A stretch of 64,000 nucleotides of DNA, from the NCBI RefSeq assembly GCF_001552655.1, contig NZ_BCRP01000012.1, positions 31,857 to 95,856 on the forward strand. The letters are read 5' to 3'. The notes under the pieces are model-generated. The model was not told where the DNA came from and did no database searches. It worked only from the letters and a program-made list of their open reading frames with translations. Source of the stretch: Alicyclobacillus kakegawensis NBRC 103104. Lineage in GTDB: Bacteria > Bacillota > Bacilli > Alicyclobacillales > Alicyclobacillaceae. The position numbers and the translations under genes are program-made. Below, piece by piece: positions 8,527 to 17,476 of the stretch (its first letter is position 1; each line of letters opens with the position of its first letter).

Positions 8527-10311
8527 ATGAAAGCAGGAAAATGGGTGGGGTTGCAGGCACTCACTGTGCTGACAGCGGCTGGGCTGGTTGCCGGCTGCAG
8601 CGGAGGCAATACGGGGCAGAACGAGACGAACACGCCCGTCCAGACTTCGCAACAGGGCACCTCGGATACGTTTTCCCTGTACTGGAACGACGGCAGCAGC
8701 GGTTTTGATCCAGCACTCTGGACGTTCCAGATGTTCCTGGATTCGGCCGGGGTTTTTGAGGGACTTGTGCACGGAGGTCCGAATGGCAAGTATGAGTTGG
8801 GGGTAGCCGACAAGATCGAACACAACAGCGATTACACCCTCTGGACGTTTCATCTGCGCCAGGATGCTAAGTTTTCAAACGGCGATCCGGTGACGGCACA
8901 GGACTTCGTTTACTCCATCCAGCGTGCAGTCAGCCTGCAAACCTCCCAGGAGACCAAGCATGGCCCGGTGCCTATCACTGACGTGCCGATTGCCAACATC
9001 GTCGAGTGCCGGACTGGCCAGAAGCCGATGAGCGCGTTGGGAGTCAAGGCTCTGGACGATCACACCCTGCAGGTGAAGCTCAGTCATAAAGACGAGCACC
9101 TGTTGCGTGACATGACGCTGAACACGTCCGCTTGGATTGTCCCCGTGGATAAAAAGGTTGTCGAGAATATGAAGCCCGATGACTGGTCAGATCCGAGCAA
9201 GGTGGTGGGAAACGGGCCGTACAAGTTGGCTTCGTTCAAAAATAAGACCTCGGCGACATTGGTGCCCAACCCCTATTACTGGGGCAAGGTGAGTCTCAAG
9301 AAGATCACCGTGCAATTCTCATCGAACATTAACCAACTGCTCGCTTTCAAAAATGGAACCCTGGATTGCGCCCTCCTGAGCCCGCAGGACGTGGCAGCGG
9401 TCAATGCCGACCCGACGCTGAAGAAACAGCTGCATTATTGGAATACACAAGCCCAATACACTCTGGAAGTCATGCCTTCGAAGAACAATGCATTGCAAAA
9501 CGAGGATGTGCGAAAGGCGTTTGAAATGGCCATCGACAAGGAGGCGATATGCAAGAGCGTTCTCAAAGGCACCGCCATTCCTGCCTACGATCCGTTCCTT
9601 ATGCAATGGCAAGAGTCTTGGGTGAAAGACACCGGCATTTCGTACAACCCAGAAAAGGCGAAGCAATTGCTCGCCAAGGCAGGGTATCCCAACGGCAAGG
9701 GCTTTCCCACCGTCGTGCTGTTGGTCGGGTCGACCACCGACAACGTGGCGGAGGCCATTCAACAGATGTGGCAACAGACGCTCGGGGTCAAGGTGGTTTT
9801 CAAGGGCGAAGAATGGGGTCAGTACCTGACCGACATGAAAAAGCAACTGCCTGCCAATGAGGTAGGATGGGTGAACAATTCCCAGCAGGGCTCTTATCCG
9901 GAATTGAAACTTCCGCAAAACTTGGGTGATTGGTTGTACAGCAACGGTGGATTGCACAGTCAGTTCCTGCCTCCCGACGTCTATCAACGCTGGTATCAGA
10001 TTGACAGCAACACGAGCCTGGATCCGACAAAGAAAGAGTCGGAAGAGGTTGGTATATACGAAAAATACCTGCCGAAGGAATACATTGATTACGTGAAAAC
10101 AGGCGTCAAAGCGTACCAGACGCAAGACGAGAACCTCTTGAAAAAGTTCTATGTAACACGTGAGCAGCGGGCCTACGACATCCCGGTATACACGCCGAAA
10201 AATCCGGTTTTGCTGCGTTCTAACTTCACCGGGTACGCGCCTAACTACTTTATCTTGACTAATCCCCCGTACTGGTTCAACGACATTCATGCGACAAGCG
10301 GGTCCAAGTAA
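8527..10311 (+). CDS. ABC transporter solute-binding lipoprotein, peptide/oligosaccharide (SBP_bac_5) type
   Basis: A 594-residue extracellular binding lipoprotein with a lipobox ending in LVAGC (lipidated Cys24). The DppA/OppA-type fold is indicated by FHLRQDAKFSNGDPVTAQDF, VGNGPYKL and AFEMAIDKEAI. These proteins bind di- or oligopeptides, but members in sugar islands bind oligosaccharides or glycosides. Here it stands among amino-sugar genes, so a sugar ligand is likely (inference). It is the first of five genes of a full importer. A strong hairpin at 10327-10348 separates it from the permease genes. Confidence 0.9.
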   Translation: MKAGKWVGLQALTVLTAAGLVAGCSGGNTGQNETNTPVQTSQQGTSDTFSLYWNDGSSGFDPALWTFQMFLDSAGVFEGLVHGGPNGKYELGVADKIEHNSDYTLWTFHLRQDAKFSNGDPVTAQDFVYSIQRAVSLQTSQETKHGPVPITDVPIANIVECRTGQKPMSALGVKALDDHTLQVKLSHKDEHLLRDMTLNTSAWIVPVDKKVVENMKPDDWSDPSKVVGNGPYKLASFKNKTSATLVPNPYYWGKVSLKKITVQFSSNINQLLAFKNGTLDCALLSPQDVAAVNADPTLKKQLHYWNTQAQYTLEVMPSKNNALQNEDVRKAFEMAIDKEAICKSVLKGTAIPAYDPFLMQWQESWVKDTGISYNPEKAKQLLAKAGYPNGKGFPTVVLLVGSTTDNVAEAIQQMWQQTLGVKVVFKGEEWGQYLTDMKKQLPANEVGWVNNSQQGSYPELKLPQNLGDWLYSNGGLHSQFLPPDVYQRWYQIDSNTSLDPTKKESEEVGIYEKYLPKEYIDYVKTGVKAYQTQDENLLKKFYVTREQRAYDIPVYTPKNPVLLRSNFTGYAPNYFILTNPPYWFNDIHATSGSK

Positions 10312-10326
10312 AAGGTTCACTTGCAG

Positions 10327-10348
10327 CCCAGGGGGGTTGCCCCCTGGG
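10327..10348 (+). terminator. Intercistronic hairpin after binding-protein gene (attenuator or mRNA stabiliser)
   Basis: A perfect 9-base stem (CCCAGGGGG / CCCCCTGGG) with a 4-base loop lies 15 bases after the lipoprotein stop and 13 bases before the permease start. No T tract follows and the downstream SD comes directly after. Partial termination or 3-prime protection of the binding-protein message is more likely than a full stop. Confidence 0.6.
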
Positions 10349-10361
10349 TGATGAGAGGTGG

Positions 10362-11333
10362 ATGGGGTTGTTCAAGTATCTGATCCGGCGTGTGCTGTAC
10401 ATCATCGTGGCGTTTTTTGTCGTCAGCTTGGTCACGTTCTTTTTGATGAAGGCTGCACCCGGGAGCTTTCTGCAATTGAACCAATACGTGGGCAACATCG
10501 CCGCGGCGGCCACCAGCATGGGCCTGGACAATGTGGTCGCGCAAGAGTTGGCGCAGGAATATCATCTCCATGACCCCTGGTATGTTCAATATTGGTACTA
10601 TGTCTGGCACTTCATCACGTTTCATATGGGATATTCGTTCGAATTCCCCAATACCGATACGATGACGTTGATTCGCCAAACTTTTCCGCTCTCCCTGGGC
10701 CTGGCTGTGACTTCCATTGCTGTTGCGATGGTGCTGTCGATTGTATTTGGCACGCTTGCGGCTGTGCGGGAGAACTCCTGGATCGACGGAAGCACGATGT
10801 TTGTGGCCATGATAGGGACGGCGGTGCCGTCTTATGTCGTGGCTGTGTTTCTGATGCTTGTCTTTGGGGTCTGGTTTCATCTGTTGCCAGTCCTCGGATA
10901 CCAAGGTCCGCAGTATTTCATCTTGCCGGTACTGTCGTTGGCCATCCCGATGATGGGTTCGATGTCGCGTTACATGCGCAACAGCTTGATAGAAAGTCTC
11001 CATTCCGAGTACATCATCACGGTATTTGCCAAGGGGGGAAGCCTGTGGCAGGCGGCTTTTGGGCATGCCATGCGCAATTCACTGCTGCCGTTTGTCACGG
11101 TGGTGGGGCCCCACCTGGCCGCCCTGATGATGGGCACCGTCTTCATCGAACAGCTGTTTGGCTTGCCGGGCCTGGCTCATGTTTTCACTGATGCGGCCTC
11201 AACCAGGGACTATCCGCTCATCATGGATTCGACGTTGCTGTATTCACTGGTCATCATGGTCATGAACCTGATTGTCGATCTTATCTACGGCGTGCTCGAT
11301 CCCCGCATTCGCAGGTCCAGGTATGTGCAATGA
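10362..11333 (+). CDS. ABC transporter permease, DppB/OppB type
   Basis: A 323-residue inner-membrane permease. It has a TM helix at residues about 9-30 and five more between about 100 and 315. The binding-protein-dependent transport loop is of the DppB kind (the stretch around LIESLHSEYIITVFAKGG). It pairs with the DppC-type permease downstream to form the translocation channel. The start follows gagaggtgg. The reading frame is intact and of normal length. Confidence 0.92.
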   Translation: MGLFKYLIRRVLYIIVAFFVVSLVTFFLMKAAPGSFLQLNQYVGNIAAAATSMGLDNVVAQELAQEYHLHDPWYVQYWYYVWHFITFHMGYSFEFPNTDTMTLIRQTFPLSLGLAVTSIAVAMVLSIVFGTLAAVRENSWIDGSTMFVAMIGTAVPSYVVAVFLMLVFGVWFHLLPVLGYQGPQYFILPVLSLAIPMMGSMSRYMRNSLIESLHSEYIITVFAKGGSLWQAAFGHAMRNSLLPFVTVVGPHLAALMMGTVFIEQLFGLPGLAHVFTDAASTRDYPLIMDSTLLYSLVIMVMNLIVDLIYGVLDPRIRRSRYVQ

Positions 11334-11381
11334 CGTTTCCTCACCATCTGCAGTGGTATCTGTCTAGAAGGGGGCAAGGAT

Positions 11382-12272
11382 ATGGCGGTGGAAATTGGGC
11401 GGCCTGACAGCCTGTCGCGGGCGATGTGGCGAAGATCCATCCTGCGTATGCGATGGCACCGTTTCTCCCGCAATCCCTTGGCGCTTGCGGGGTTGGCGGT
11501 GATTGCCGTGCTGGTGCTGTTGGCCATTCTGGCGCCCTTGATTGCTCCGTATCCTTATTTTAAGTCTGATTTCTCAGCGACGTACCAAGCGCCGAGTCTG
11601 CAACACTGGCTGGGCACCGATTCGTTGGGGCGGGATGTCCTAAGCCGCGTCCTGTGGGGACTGCGCAGCGCCTGCATTGTCGGTTTTGGTGCTGAGGCCG
11701 TGGAATTGACGTTGGGCGTTCTGCTCGGTGCCGTGGCCGGTTACATGGGCGGGTTTGTGGACAATGTCTTGATGCGTGTCGTCGATATCGTGTACGCGTT
11801 TCCGAGTTTCTTGTTCAGCATCATCCTGGTGGTTTTGCTCGGTCACAACATCTGGGCGGTGTTGATTGCTGTATCGGCGACCAGTTGGGTTGGTATGGCG
11901 CGGGTGGTGCGCAGTCAGGTGTTGACCATCCGCCAGTCTGGCTATATCGAGAGCGCCCTCGCCATGGGAGCGGGGTGGTGGCGGGCGATACGCCGTTACG
12001 TGATTCCGAATTCTCTGGGACCTATTCTGGTCGCTGTTACGTTTGGTATCCCTGCAAACATGATGACTGAAGCCGGCTTGTCTGTCGTCGGGTTGGGCAT
12101 TGAGCCGCCGACGCCAGACCTCGGACAAATGATTATTGAAGGGCAATCGTCACTGTTTTCTTACCCGTATCTCTTGCTTGCTCCGGCACTTGTGTTCGCT
12201 GTGGCCCTGCTCGCGTTCACGTTTGTCGGTGATGGACTGCGCGACGCGTTTGACACCAAGCAACGGCGCTAA
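11382..12272 (+). CDS. ABC transporter permease, DppC/OppC type
   Basis: A 296-residue permease with the N-terminal OppC-type segment (WHRFSRNPLALAGLAV), followed by HWLGTDSLGRDVLSRVLWG, a DppC hallmark. The EAA-like loop (YIESALAMGAGWWRAIRRYV) contacts the ATPases. About six membrane segments are visible. The start follows aaggggg-type purines (gaagggggcaagg). It is part of the five-gene importer. Confidence 0.93.
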   Translation: MAVEIGRPDSLSRAMWRRSILRMRWHRFSRNPLALAGLAVIAVLVLLAILAPLIAPYPYFKSDFSATYQAPSLQHWLGTDSLGRDVLSRVLWGLRSACIVGFGAEAVELTLGVLLGAVAGYMGGFVDNVLMRVVDIVYAFPSFLFSIILVVLLGHNIWAVLIAVSATSWVGMARVVRSQVLTIRQSGYIESALAMGAGWWRAIRRYVIPNSLGPILVAVTFGIPANMMTEAGLSVVGLGIEPPTPDLGQMIIEGQSSLFSYPYLLLAPALVFAVALLAFTFVGDGLRDAFDTKQRR

Positions 12273-12291
12273 CGGGAAAGGGGGGCTGCGC

Positions 12292-13320
12292 GTGTCCGCA
12301 GTACTTCGGATAGACGATTTGCGCGTACAGTTCCGTTCTGACCAGGGACTCGTGCACGCCGTCAATGGGCTCAACCTCGAACTTCCGGCTGGAGGCGCAA
12401 TCGCCATCGTAGGTGAGAGCGGCAGCGGCAAGAGCACAGCCATGACGGCTTTGATGCGGCTTTTGCCGCGTACGGCCCGCGTTTCTGGGCGCATCTGGTT
12501 TGATGGACAAGACCTCCTCGCCCTGTCCGAGCGCCAGATGAGAAAATTGCGCGGCCACCAAGTATCGATGGTGTTTCAGAATCCCATGGCCTATCTGAAT
12601 CCCACCAAGACGATTGGACAACAGCTGATGGAACCGCTCCTGTATCACCATTTAGCAACGCCACGGCAGGCCAGGTGGCGCGCCCTTGAGTTCCTGGAGC
12701 GTGTCGGTATCGCGGACGCCGAGTCCCGGTTCAAGGGCTATCCGTTTGAATTCAGTGGCGGTATGTTGCAGCGGGTGATGATTGCCATGGCTCTGATGGC
12801 TGGCCCCAAGTTGTTGATAGCCGATGAGCCGACGACCGCATTGGATGTCACCGTACAGGCTGAAATTCTGGCCCTGCTGAAAGAATTGCAGGCCGAACAC
12901 GGGATGGGCATGATTTTGGTGACCCACGACCTGGCCGTGGCGGCGCAGATGGCGGATGAAATATATGTCATGTACGCTGGCTTGGTGGTGGAACACCTGC
13001 CCGCCGGTTCGCTTATGAGCGCTCACGCCCACCCGTATCTGCACGGTCTGCTTCGTTCGATTCCGAGAATCGACGGGCCGCGGGAGAAGCTCCCCTTCAT
13101 CGCGGGCAACCCGGTGAACCCGGTCGGGGCCTTGCCGCAAGGGTGCCTGTTTGCAAGCCGCTGTAGCCAACGCCGTCCGGAGTGCAACCAGCGTCCACCC
13201 ACTGTCCGTCTTGACAACAACCACGAAGTCGTGTGTTGGCTCCCCGATATCGGTGTGGAGGGTGATAAGAGTGGCCCGTTTGACGTCCCAACGGTTGGCC
13301 CAGCTGGAACACGTCTATAA
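12292..13320 (+). CDS. ABC transporter ATP-binding protein, DppD/OppD type
   Basis: About 342 residues, starting at a GTG at 12292 after aaagggggg. It has Walker A GESGSGKS, a Q-loop, the signature FSGGMLQRV and Walker B LLIADEPTTALD. A C-terminal oligopeptide-transporter extension has the cysteines (CLFASRCSQRRPEC) that in some relatives bind an Fe-S cluster. It forms a heterodimer with the following ATPase. Its 3-prime end overlaps that gene by 50 bases. Confidence 0.92.
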   Translation: MSAVLRIDDLRVQFRSDQGLVHAVNGLNLELPAGGAIAIVGESGSGKSTAMTALMRLLPRTARVSGRIWFDGQDLLALSERQMRKLRGHQVSMVFQNPMAYLNPTKTIGQQLMEPLLYHHLATPRQARWRALEFLERVGIADAESRFKGYPFEFSGGMLQRVMIAMALMAGPKLLIADEPTTALDVTVQAEILALLKELQAEHGMGMILVTHDLAVAAQMADEIYVMYAGLVVEHLPAGSLMSAHAHPYLHGLLRSIPRIDGPREKLPFIAGNPVNPVGALPQGCLFASRCSQRRPECNQRPPTVRLDNNHEVVCWLPDIGVEGDKSGPFDVPTVGPAGTRL

Positions 13321-14308
13321 GACTTTTTCCACACAGCGTGGCGAGGTAAGGGCGTGCGATGACGTCTCGCTTGTGGTTACGAAAGGGCAGAGCCTGGGGG
13401 TCGTTGGCGAGAGCGGAAGTGGTAAATCGACTCTGGTACGGATTCTCCTGATGCTGATCCCTCCAACCTCAGGCCGCGTATGGGTGCATGGTACAGACGT
13501 TACTCACCTGCCTGAACGCAGGTTGAAACCGTACCGCCGGCAGATCCAGTTTGTTGCACAAGATCCCTTATCCGCGCTGGTGCCTAATCTGACCGTGGCT
13601 GAAAATATCGCTGAACCGCTGTGGATTCATCGTATCGGTGACAAGTCATCGCGGCGTGAGACGGCGCTTGCGCTGATGGAGAAGGTTGGTTTGACCCTGG
13701 CCTTGGGCAACTCCTTTCCCAGTGAATTGAGCGGCGGTCAGCAGCAGCGTGTCGCCATCGCGAGAGCGCTCGCTCTCATGCCGGAATTGATTGTCCTCGA
13801 CGAGGCCGTATCGAGTCTCGACGTCTCCATTCAAGCCCAGATCCTCAATCTTTTACAAACCTTGAAGGAGGATATGGAACTCACCTACGTCTTCATTTCT
13901 CACAACCTGGCGGTCATCCGTCTTATGTGTGAGCAGACCGCCGTCATGTACAAGGGAAGAATTATCGAGTGGGGCGAGTCGGAGACCCTCTTTGCCACCC
14001 CCCTACACCCGTATACACGGGAGTTGATTGATGCCATTCCTGCTTTCACGGCGCAAGGGGTGACACCACTGCGGGCGGTGGGCAGGAAGACGTTTGAGGC
14101 AAGCGGTTCGACCGTGACAGGGTGTCCCTACCATCCGCGCTGTCCACTGGCATCTGAGGTGTGCAGGCGGGATCGACCGTCCCTGCGGCCGGTGGGAGAT
14201 CGCCAGGTGGCCTGCCACCATGCTGACGTGGCCCACGTTTCGTGCGCAGTCTCCAGGCGACGCGGTCATGAAAAGCGGTTGGTGGAAAAAGGAGGAAACG
14301 GAGGATGA
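13271..14308 (+). CDS. ABC transporter ATP-binding protein, DppF/OppF type
   Basis: About 345 residues from the GTG at 13271, which follows a near-perfect ggaggtgat site at 13257-13265. The ATPase motifs are GESGSGKST, LSGGQQQRV and LIVLDEAVSSLD. The C-terminal extension carries a CPYHPRCPLASEVC cysteine motif. Together with the upstream ATPase it powers the importer. The D-E-A-V variant of Walker B keeps the catalytic glutamate. The last four bases overlap the next gene (ATGA). Confidence 0.92.
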   Translation: MARLTSQRLAQLEHVYKTFSTQRGEVRACDDVSLVVTKGQSLGVVGESGSGKSTLVRILLMLIPPTSGRVWVHGTDVTHLPERRLKPYRRQIQFVAQDPLSALVPNLTVAENIAEPLWIHRIGDKSSRRETALALMEKVGLTLALGNSFPSELSGGQQQRVAIARALALMPELIVLDEAVSSLDVSIQAQILNLLQTLKEDMELTYVFISHNLAVIRLMCEQTAVMYKGRIIEWGESETLFATPLHPYTRELIDAIPAFTAQGVTPLRAVGRKTFEASGSTVTGCPYHPRCPLASEVCRRDRPSLRPVGDRQVACHHADVAHVSCAVSRRRGHEKRLVEKGGNGG

Positions 14309-15324
14309 GCAGTCTGAAGGTGGCGATAATCGGCGCCGGGACGATGGGATGGGTCCATTCGGACGGGTACCGCAACATGGCGGATGTCGATCTGGTCGGC
14401 ATTCTCGACATCCGGGCGGATGCGGCACGGCGTCTGGCTGCGAGCAAGGATACAGCAGCTTTCACGGACATGGATGAGCTGATTCGCGAAGCGCGGCCGG
14501 ACATCATCGATGTTTGTGTTCCTACCTACCTGCACCGGCAGGTGGTCGAAGCGGCAGCTTCGGCAGGGTGTCACGTCATCTGCGAGAAGCCGATTGCCCG
14601 CACGTTGGAGGATGCGCGGGCCATGATACGCGCCTGTCGGGCGGCCGGTGTGCAACTGTACATCGCCCACGTCGTGCGGTTTTTTCCTGAATATCGGCGC
14701 GCACATGACTGGGTGGCCAGCGGTGCCGCCGGACGCGTCGGTGTGGTGCGGGCGATGCGAGGCGGGGCTTTCCCCACAGCCTGGGAGGACTGGTACGTGA
14801 ACGTGGCCAAAAGCGGAACGGTCATCGTCGACTCCATGATCCATGATTTCGATTTTCTGCGCTGGTGTTTTGGTGAGGTCCACCGCGTCTTTGCCAAGAG
14901 TCAACTCGGGCGCGATCTGATGAAGCTGGACCATGCGTTTGTCAGCCTGCGCTTTCGCAATGGGGTCATGGCGCACGTCGAGGGGACCTGGGCGTACCCG
15001 AAGGGATTCCAGACCGAATTGGAAATCGCCGGTTCGCAAGGACTGCTCGAGTTCAGGAGTGGGCGTGCAGCGGCCCTGAGCAGCCAATTCCGGCAGACGG
15101 AGCACACCGCCGCCGGCGTGGAGGTGCCCGAAAGTCCGTTGCGGATAAGCCCGTATCAACGAGAGCTGGAGCACTTTGTGCAATGCATTCAATCCGGTGA
15201 GAAGCCGCTGGTGACGGCCGAGGACGCGTTAAAAGCCCTGGAAATCAGTCTCGCGGCCTTGACCAGTGTCCAGACGGGGGCGCCGGTTGTGTTGCACGAG
15301 ACGGCTGGATACGACCAAGAATGA
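14305..15324 (+). CDS. Gfo/Idh/MocA family oxidoreductase (second of three)
   Basis: A 339-residue NAD(P)-dependent oxidoreductase. It has AIIGAGTMGWVHSDGY at the nucleotide site, CEKPIARTLEDA at the active site and an intact C-terminal half. It overlaps the ATPase gene and the next oxidoreductase by ATGA junctions, so all are one transcription unit. Three paralogues with different sequences suggest successive redox steps at different ring positions, or different substrates. Confidence 0.9.
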   Translation: MSSLKVAIIGAGTMGWVHSDGYRNMADVDLVGILDIRADAARRLAASKDTAAFTDMDELIREARPDIIDVCVPTYLHRQVVEAAASAGCHVICEKPIARTLEDARAMIRACRAAGVQLYIAHVVRFFPEYRRAHDWVASGAAGRVGVVRAMRGGAFPTAWEDWYVNVAKSGTVIVDSMIHDFDFLRWCFGEVHRVFAKSQLGRDLMKLDHAFVSLRFRNGVMAHVEGTWAYPKGFQTELEIAGSQGLLEFRSGRAAALSSQFRQTEHTAAGVEVPESPLRISPYQRELEHFVQCIQSGEKPLVTAEDALKALEISLAALTSVQTGAPVVLHETAGYDQE

Positions 15325-15335
15325 GGGGGATGGTC

Positions 15336-16331
15336 ATGACCAAGCAACCGTTGGGTATTGGCATCCTGAGCTTCGCTCACATGCATGCCTATGCGTACGC
15401 AGACGTCCTCAAGCAGCTGCCTAACGTGCGCATTCAGGCAGTGGCAGACACGGACGAGGAACGCGGCCGTAAGGCCCAGGCGCAATATGGCGGAGATTTC
15501 TGCGTGGATTATCAGCGGCTGTTGCAGCGGGAAGACATTGATGCGGTCATTGTGTGTTCGGAAAACGCCCGCCATGCCGAAATGGTGCTGGCTGCGGCCG
15601 AGGCGGGCAAACATGTGCTCTGCGAAAAACCGATAGCCACCACAGTGAATGATGCACAACGCATGATTGACGCCTGCGAGCAACATCAGGTAACGTTACA
15701 AATCGCATTCCCTGTCCGCTTCAGTACGCCCCTTTGCCGCCTGAAGCAGACGGTGGAGGAGGGACGCCTTGGCCGAATCGTGGCCATCCGCGGCACCAAT
15801 CACGGGCAAAATCCAGGCGGATGGTTCGTAGACCCGGTCCTTTCCGGCGGCGGGGCCGTGATGGATCATACTGTGCATGTCGTGGATATCATGCGTTGGC
15901 TGTCGGAAAGTGAGGTCCGGGAGGTCTACGCCGAGGTCGACACCCGTTTTTACGACATCGAGACGGACGATTGCGGTCTGCTTATGCTGGAATTTGAGAA
16001 TGGCGTATTCGCGTCTCACGATCCCAGTTGGTCACGGCCGCGCGCATACCCAACGTGGGGGGATGTGACGCTTGAGGTGATAGGCACCGGCGGAGTGACG
16101 CAGGTGGACGCGCTTGCCCAGCACCTGGACGTGTACTCCGACAGAGACGGCGGGTATCAGCACGCCTTTTTTGGCGATTCGATGGACGCGGCGCTGATTT
16201 TGGACTTCGTGGACTGTGTGCAAACCGGGCGCATGCCTTCCATTTCCGGCGTAGACGGTCTGCGCGCGCTGGAGGTTGCTCTGGCTGCCTATGAATCGGC
16301 GCAGTCCGGCCGCCCGGTGAGGCTCCGCTGA
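15336..16331 (+). CDS. Gfo/Idh/MocA family oxidoreductase (third of three)
   Basis: The ATG at 15336 is chosen because gagggg lies just upstream; in-frame ATGs at 15321 and 15330 are possible, the first overlapping the previous stop. This gives about 331 residues. The N-terminus reads GIGILSFAHMHAYAYADVL: the usual GxGxxG glycines are partly replaced and His residues follow, a feature of one Gfo/Idh subgroup. CEKPIATT and GGGAVMDHTVHVVD are present. It is the last gene of the tight run from nanE. Substrate unknown. Confidence 0.87.
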   Translation: MTKQPLGIGILSFAHMHAYAYADVLKQLPNVRIQAVADTDEERGRKAQAQYGGDFCVDYQRLLQREDIDAVIVCSENARHAEMVLAAAEAGKHVLCEKPIATTVNDAQRMIDACEQHQVTLQIAFPVRFSTPLCRLKQTVEEGRLGRIVAIRGTNHGQNPGGWFVDPVLSGGGAVMDHTVHVVDIMRWLSESEVREVYAEVDTRFYDIETDDCGLLMLEFENGVFASHDPSWSRPRAYPTWGDVTLEVIGTGGVTQVDALAQHLDVYSDRDGGYQHAFFGDSMDAALILDFVDCVQTGRMPSISGVDGLRALEVALAAYESAQSGRPVRLR

Positions 16332-16441
16332 AGGGTGTCCGTTTTCACCTCTCCCTTGTCCCGATACGCCCGATTCTTTTAAAATTGAACGGAGAAGTGT
16401 GCAATTGTTCACGCCATCCTGGATCCCGAGGAGAGGTTGCC

Positions 16442-17410
16442 ATGAAGCTTGGAGTATTTGCCGTTTTGTTTGGCCAGAAACCGCTTGAGGAGGCGCTCGA
16501 TATCATCGCCGAGGCCGGTTTGCAGACTGTCGAAATCGGCACCGGCGGCAACCCTGGGAAGGCTCATTGCAATCCGGCCGAGTTGCTTGCCGATGAGGGC
16601 AAGCTGCGGGCGTTTCGGCAGGCGGTGGAAAGCCGGGGCCTGGAGATCAGCGCCCTTAGCTGTCACGATAACCCGCTTCATCCCTATGCCGAAGCGGCTC
16701 GGCAGGCGCATGAGGATTTCGTCAACACGGTCCTGTTGGCGGAGCGGCTCGGAGTGAAAAACGTCATCACGTTTTCCGGCTGCCCCGGTGAGTCGGACCA
16801 CTCCCGGTACCCGGTCTGGGTGACCTGCCCCTGGCCGACCGACAACCTGACGGTGCTGGAGTGGCAGTGGAATGAAAAGGTCATTCCGTACTGGCGCGAG
16901 CAGAACCGGTTTGTCGCGGAGCATGGGGTGCGGGTTGCGATTGAGCCGCATCCAAGCTTTGTTGTGTACAATACCGAAACGATGCTTCGGCTGCGCGAAG
17001 CATGCGGTGAATCCATCGGCGTGAACTTTGACCCGAGCCACCTCTTCTGGCAAGCCATGGATCCGGTGGTGGCCATCAAGGAATTGGCGGCAGCGGGGGC
17101 GCTTTTCCACGTGCACGCCAAGGACACAGCGTTCGACCGCGAGAACACGGCCAAAAACGGCGTCCTGGACACCAAGCCGTATACAGACGAGTTGCACCGC
17201 TCCTGGATCTTCCGCACCGTCGGGTACGGCCACGGGGAGGAGACTTGGCGGCGAATCGTGAGCGCCCTGCAGCTGGTCGGCTACGACGGGGCCATCAGTA
17301 TCGAACACGAAGACAGTCTGATGTCGATTGAAGAAGGATTCCAAAAAGCGGTGAAGTTTTTGCAGCAGCAGCTCATTCGCGAACGTCTGGACAAGGTGTG
17401 GTGGGCCTGA
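16442..17410 (+). CDS. Sugar phosphate isomerase/epimerase, TIM-barrel (third)
   Basis: About 322 residues, starting at the ATG at 16442 after gaggagagg. It is longer than its paralogues. Motifs include VEIGTGGNPG, RVAIEPHPSFVVYN (metal glutamate), NFDPSHLFWQ, FHVHAKDT and a late ISIEHED glutamate. This matches a subgroup often found beside Gfo/Idh enzymes in myo-inositol-like or glycoside catabolism. A 110-base gap separates it from the oxidoreductase gene; no terminator is evident there, so read-through from the operon is possible. Confidence 0.87.
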   Translation: MKLGVFAVLFGQKPLEEALDIIAEAGLQTVEIGTGGNPGKAHCNPAELLADEGKLRAFRQAVESRGLEISALSCHDNPLHPYAEAARQAHEDFVNTVLLAERLGVKNVITFSGCPGESDHSRYPVWVTCPWPTDNLTVLEWQWNEKVIPYWREQNRFVAEHGVRVAIEPHPSFVVYNTETMLRLREACGESIGVNFDPSHLFWQAMDPVVAIKELAAAGALFHVHAKDTAFDRENTAKNGVLDTKPYTDELHRSWIFRTVGYGHGEETWRRIVSALQLVGYDGAISIEHEDSLMSIEEGFQKAVKFLQQQLIRERLDKVWWA

Positions 17411-17476
17411 CAGCCTGTTGACGGGGGACCTGCCGGGAACCTCGGCACCCCGAGACGGAGGAGATGATCACATCGC

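Noticed and set aside
9319..10320. A 333-codon minus-strand frame opposite the binding lipoprotein
   Set aside because: Shadow frame with arginine/leucine-rich composition and no recognisable domain; the plus-strand gene has a clear lipobox and family motifs.
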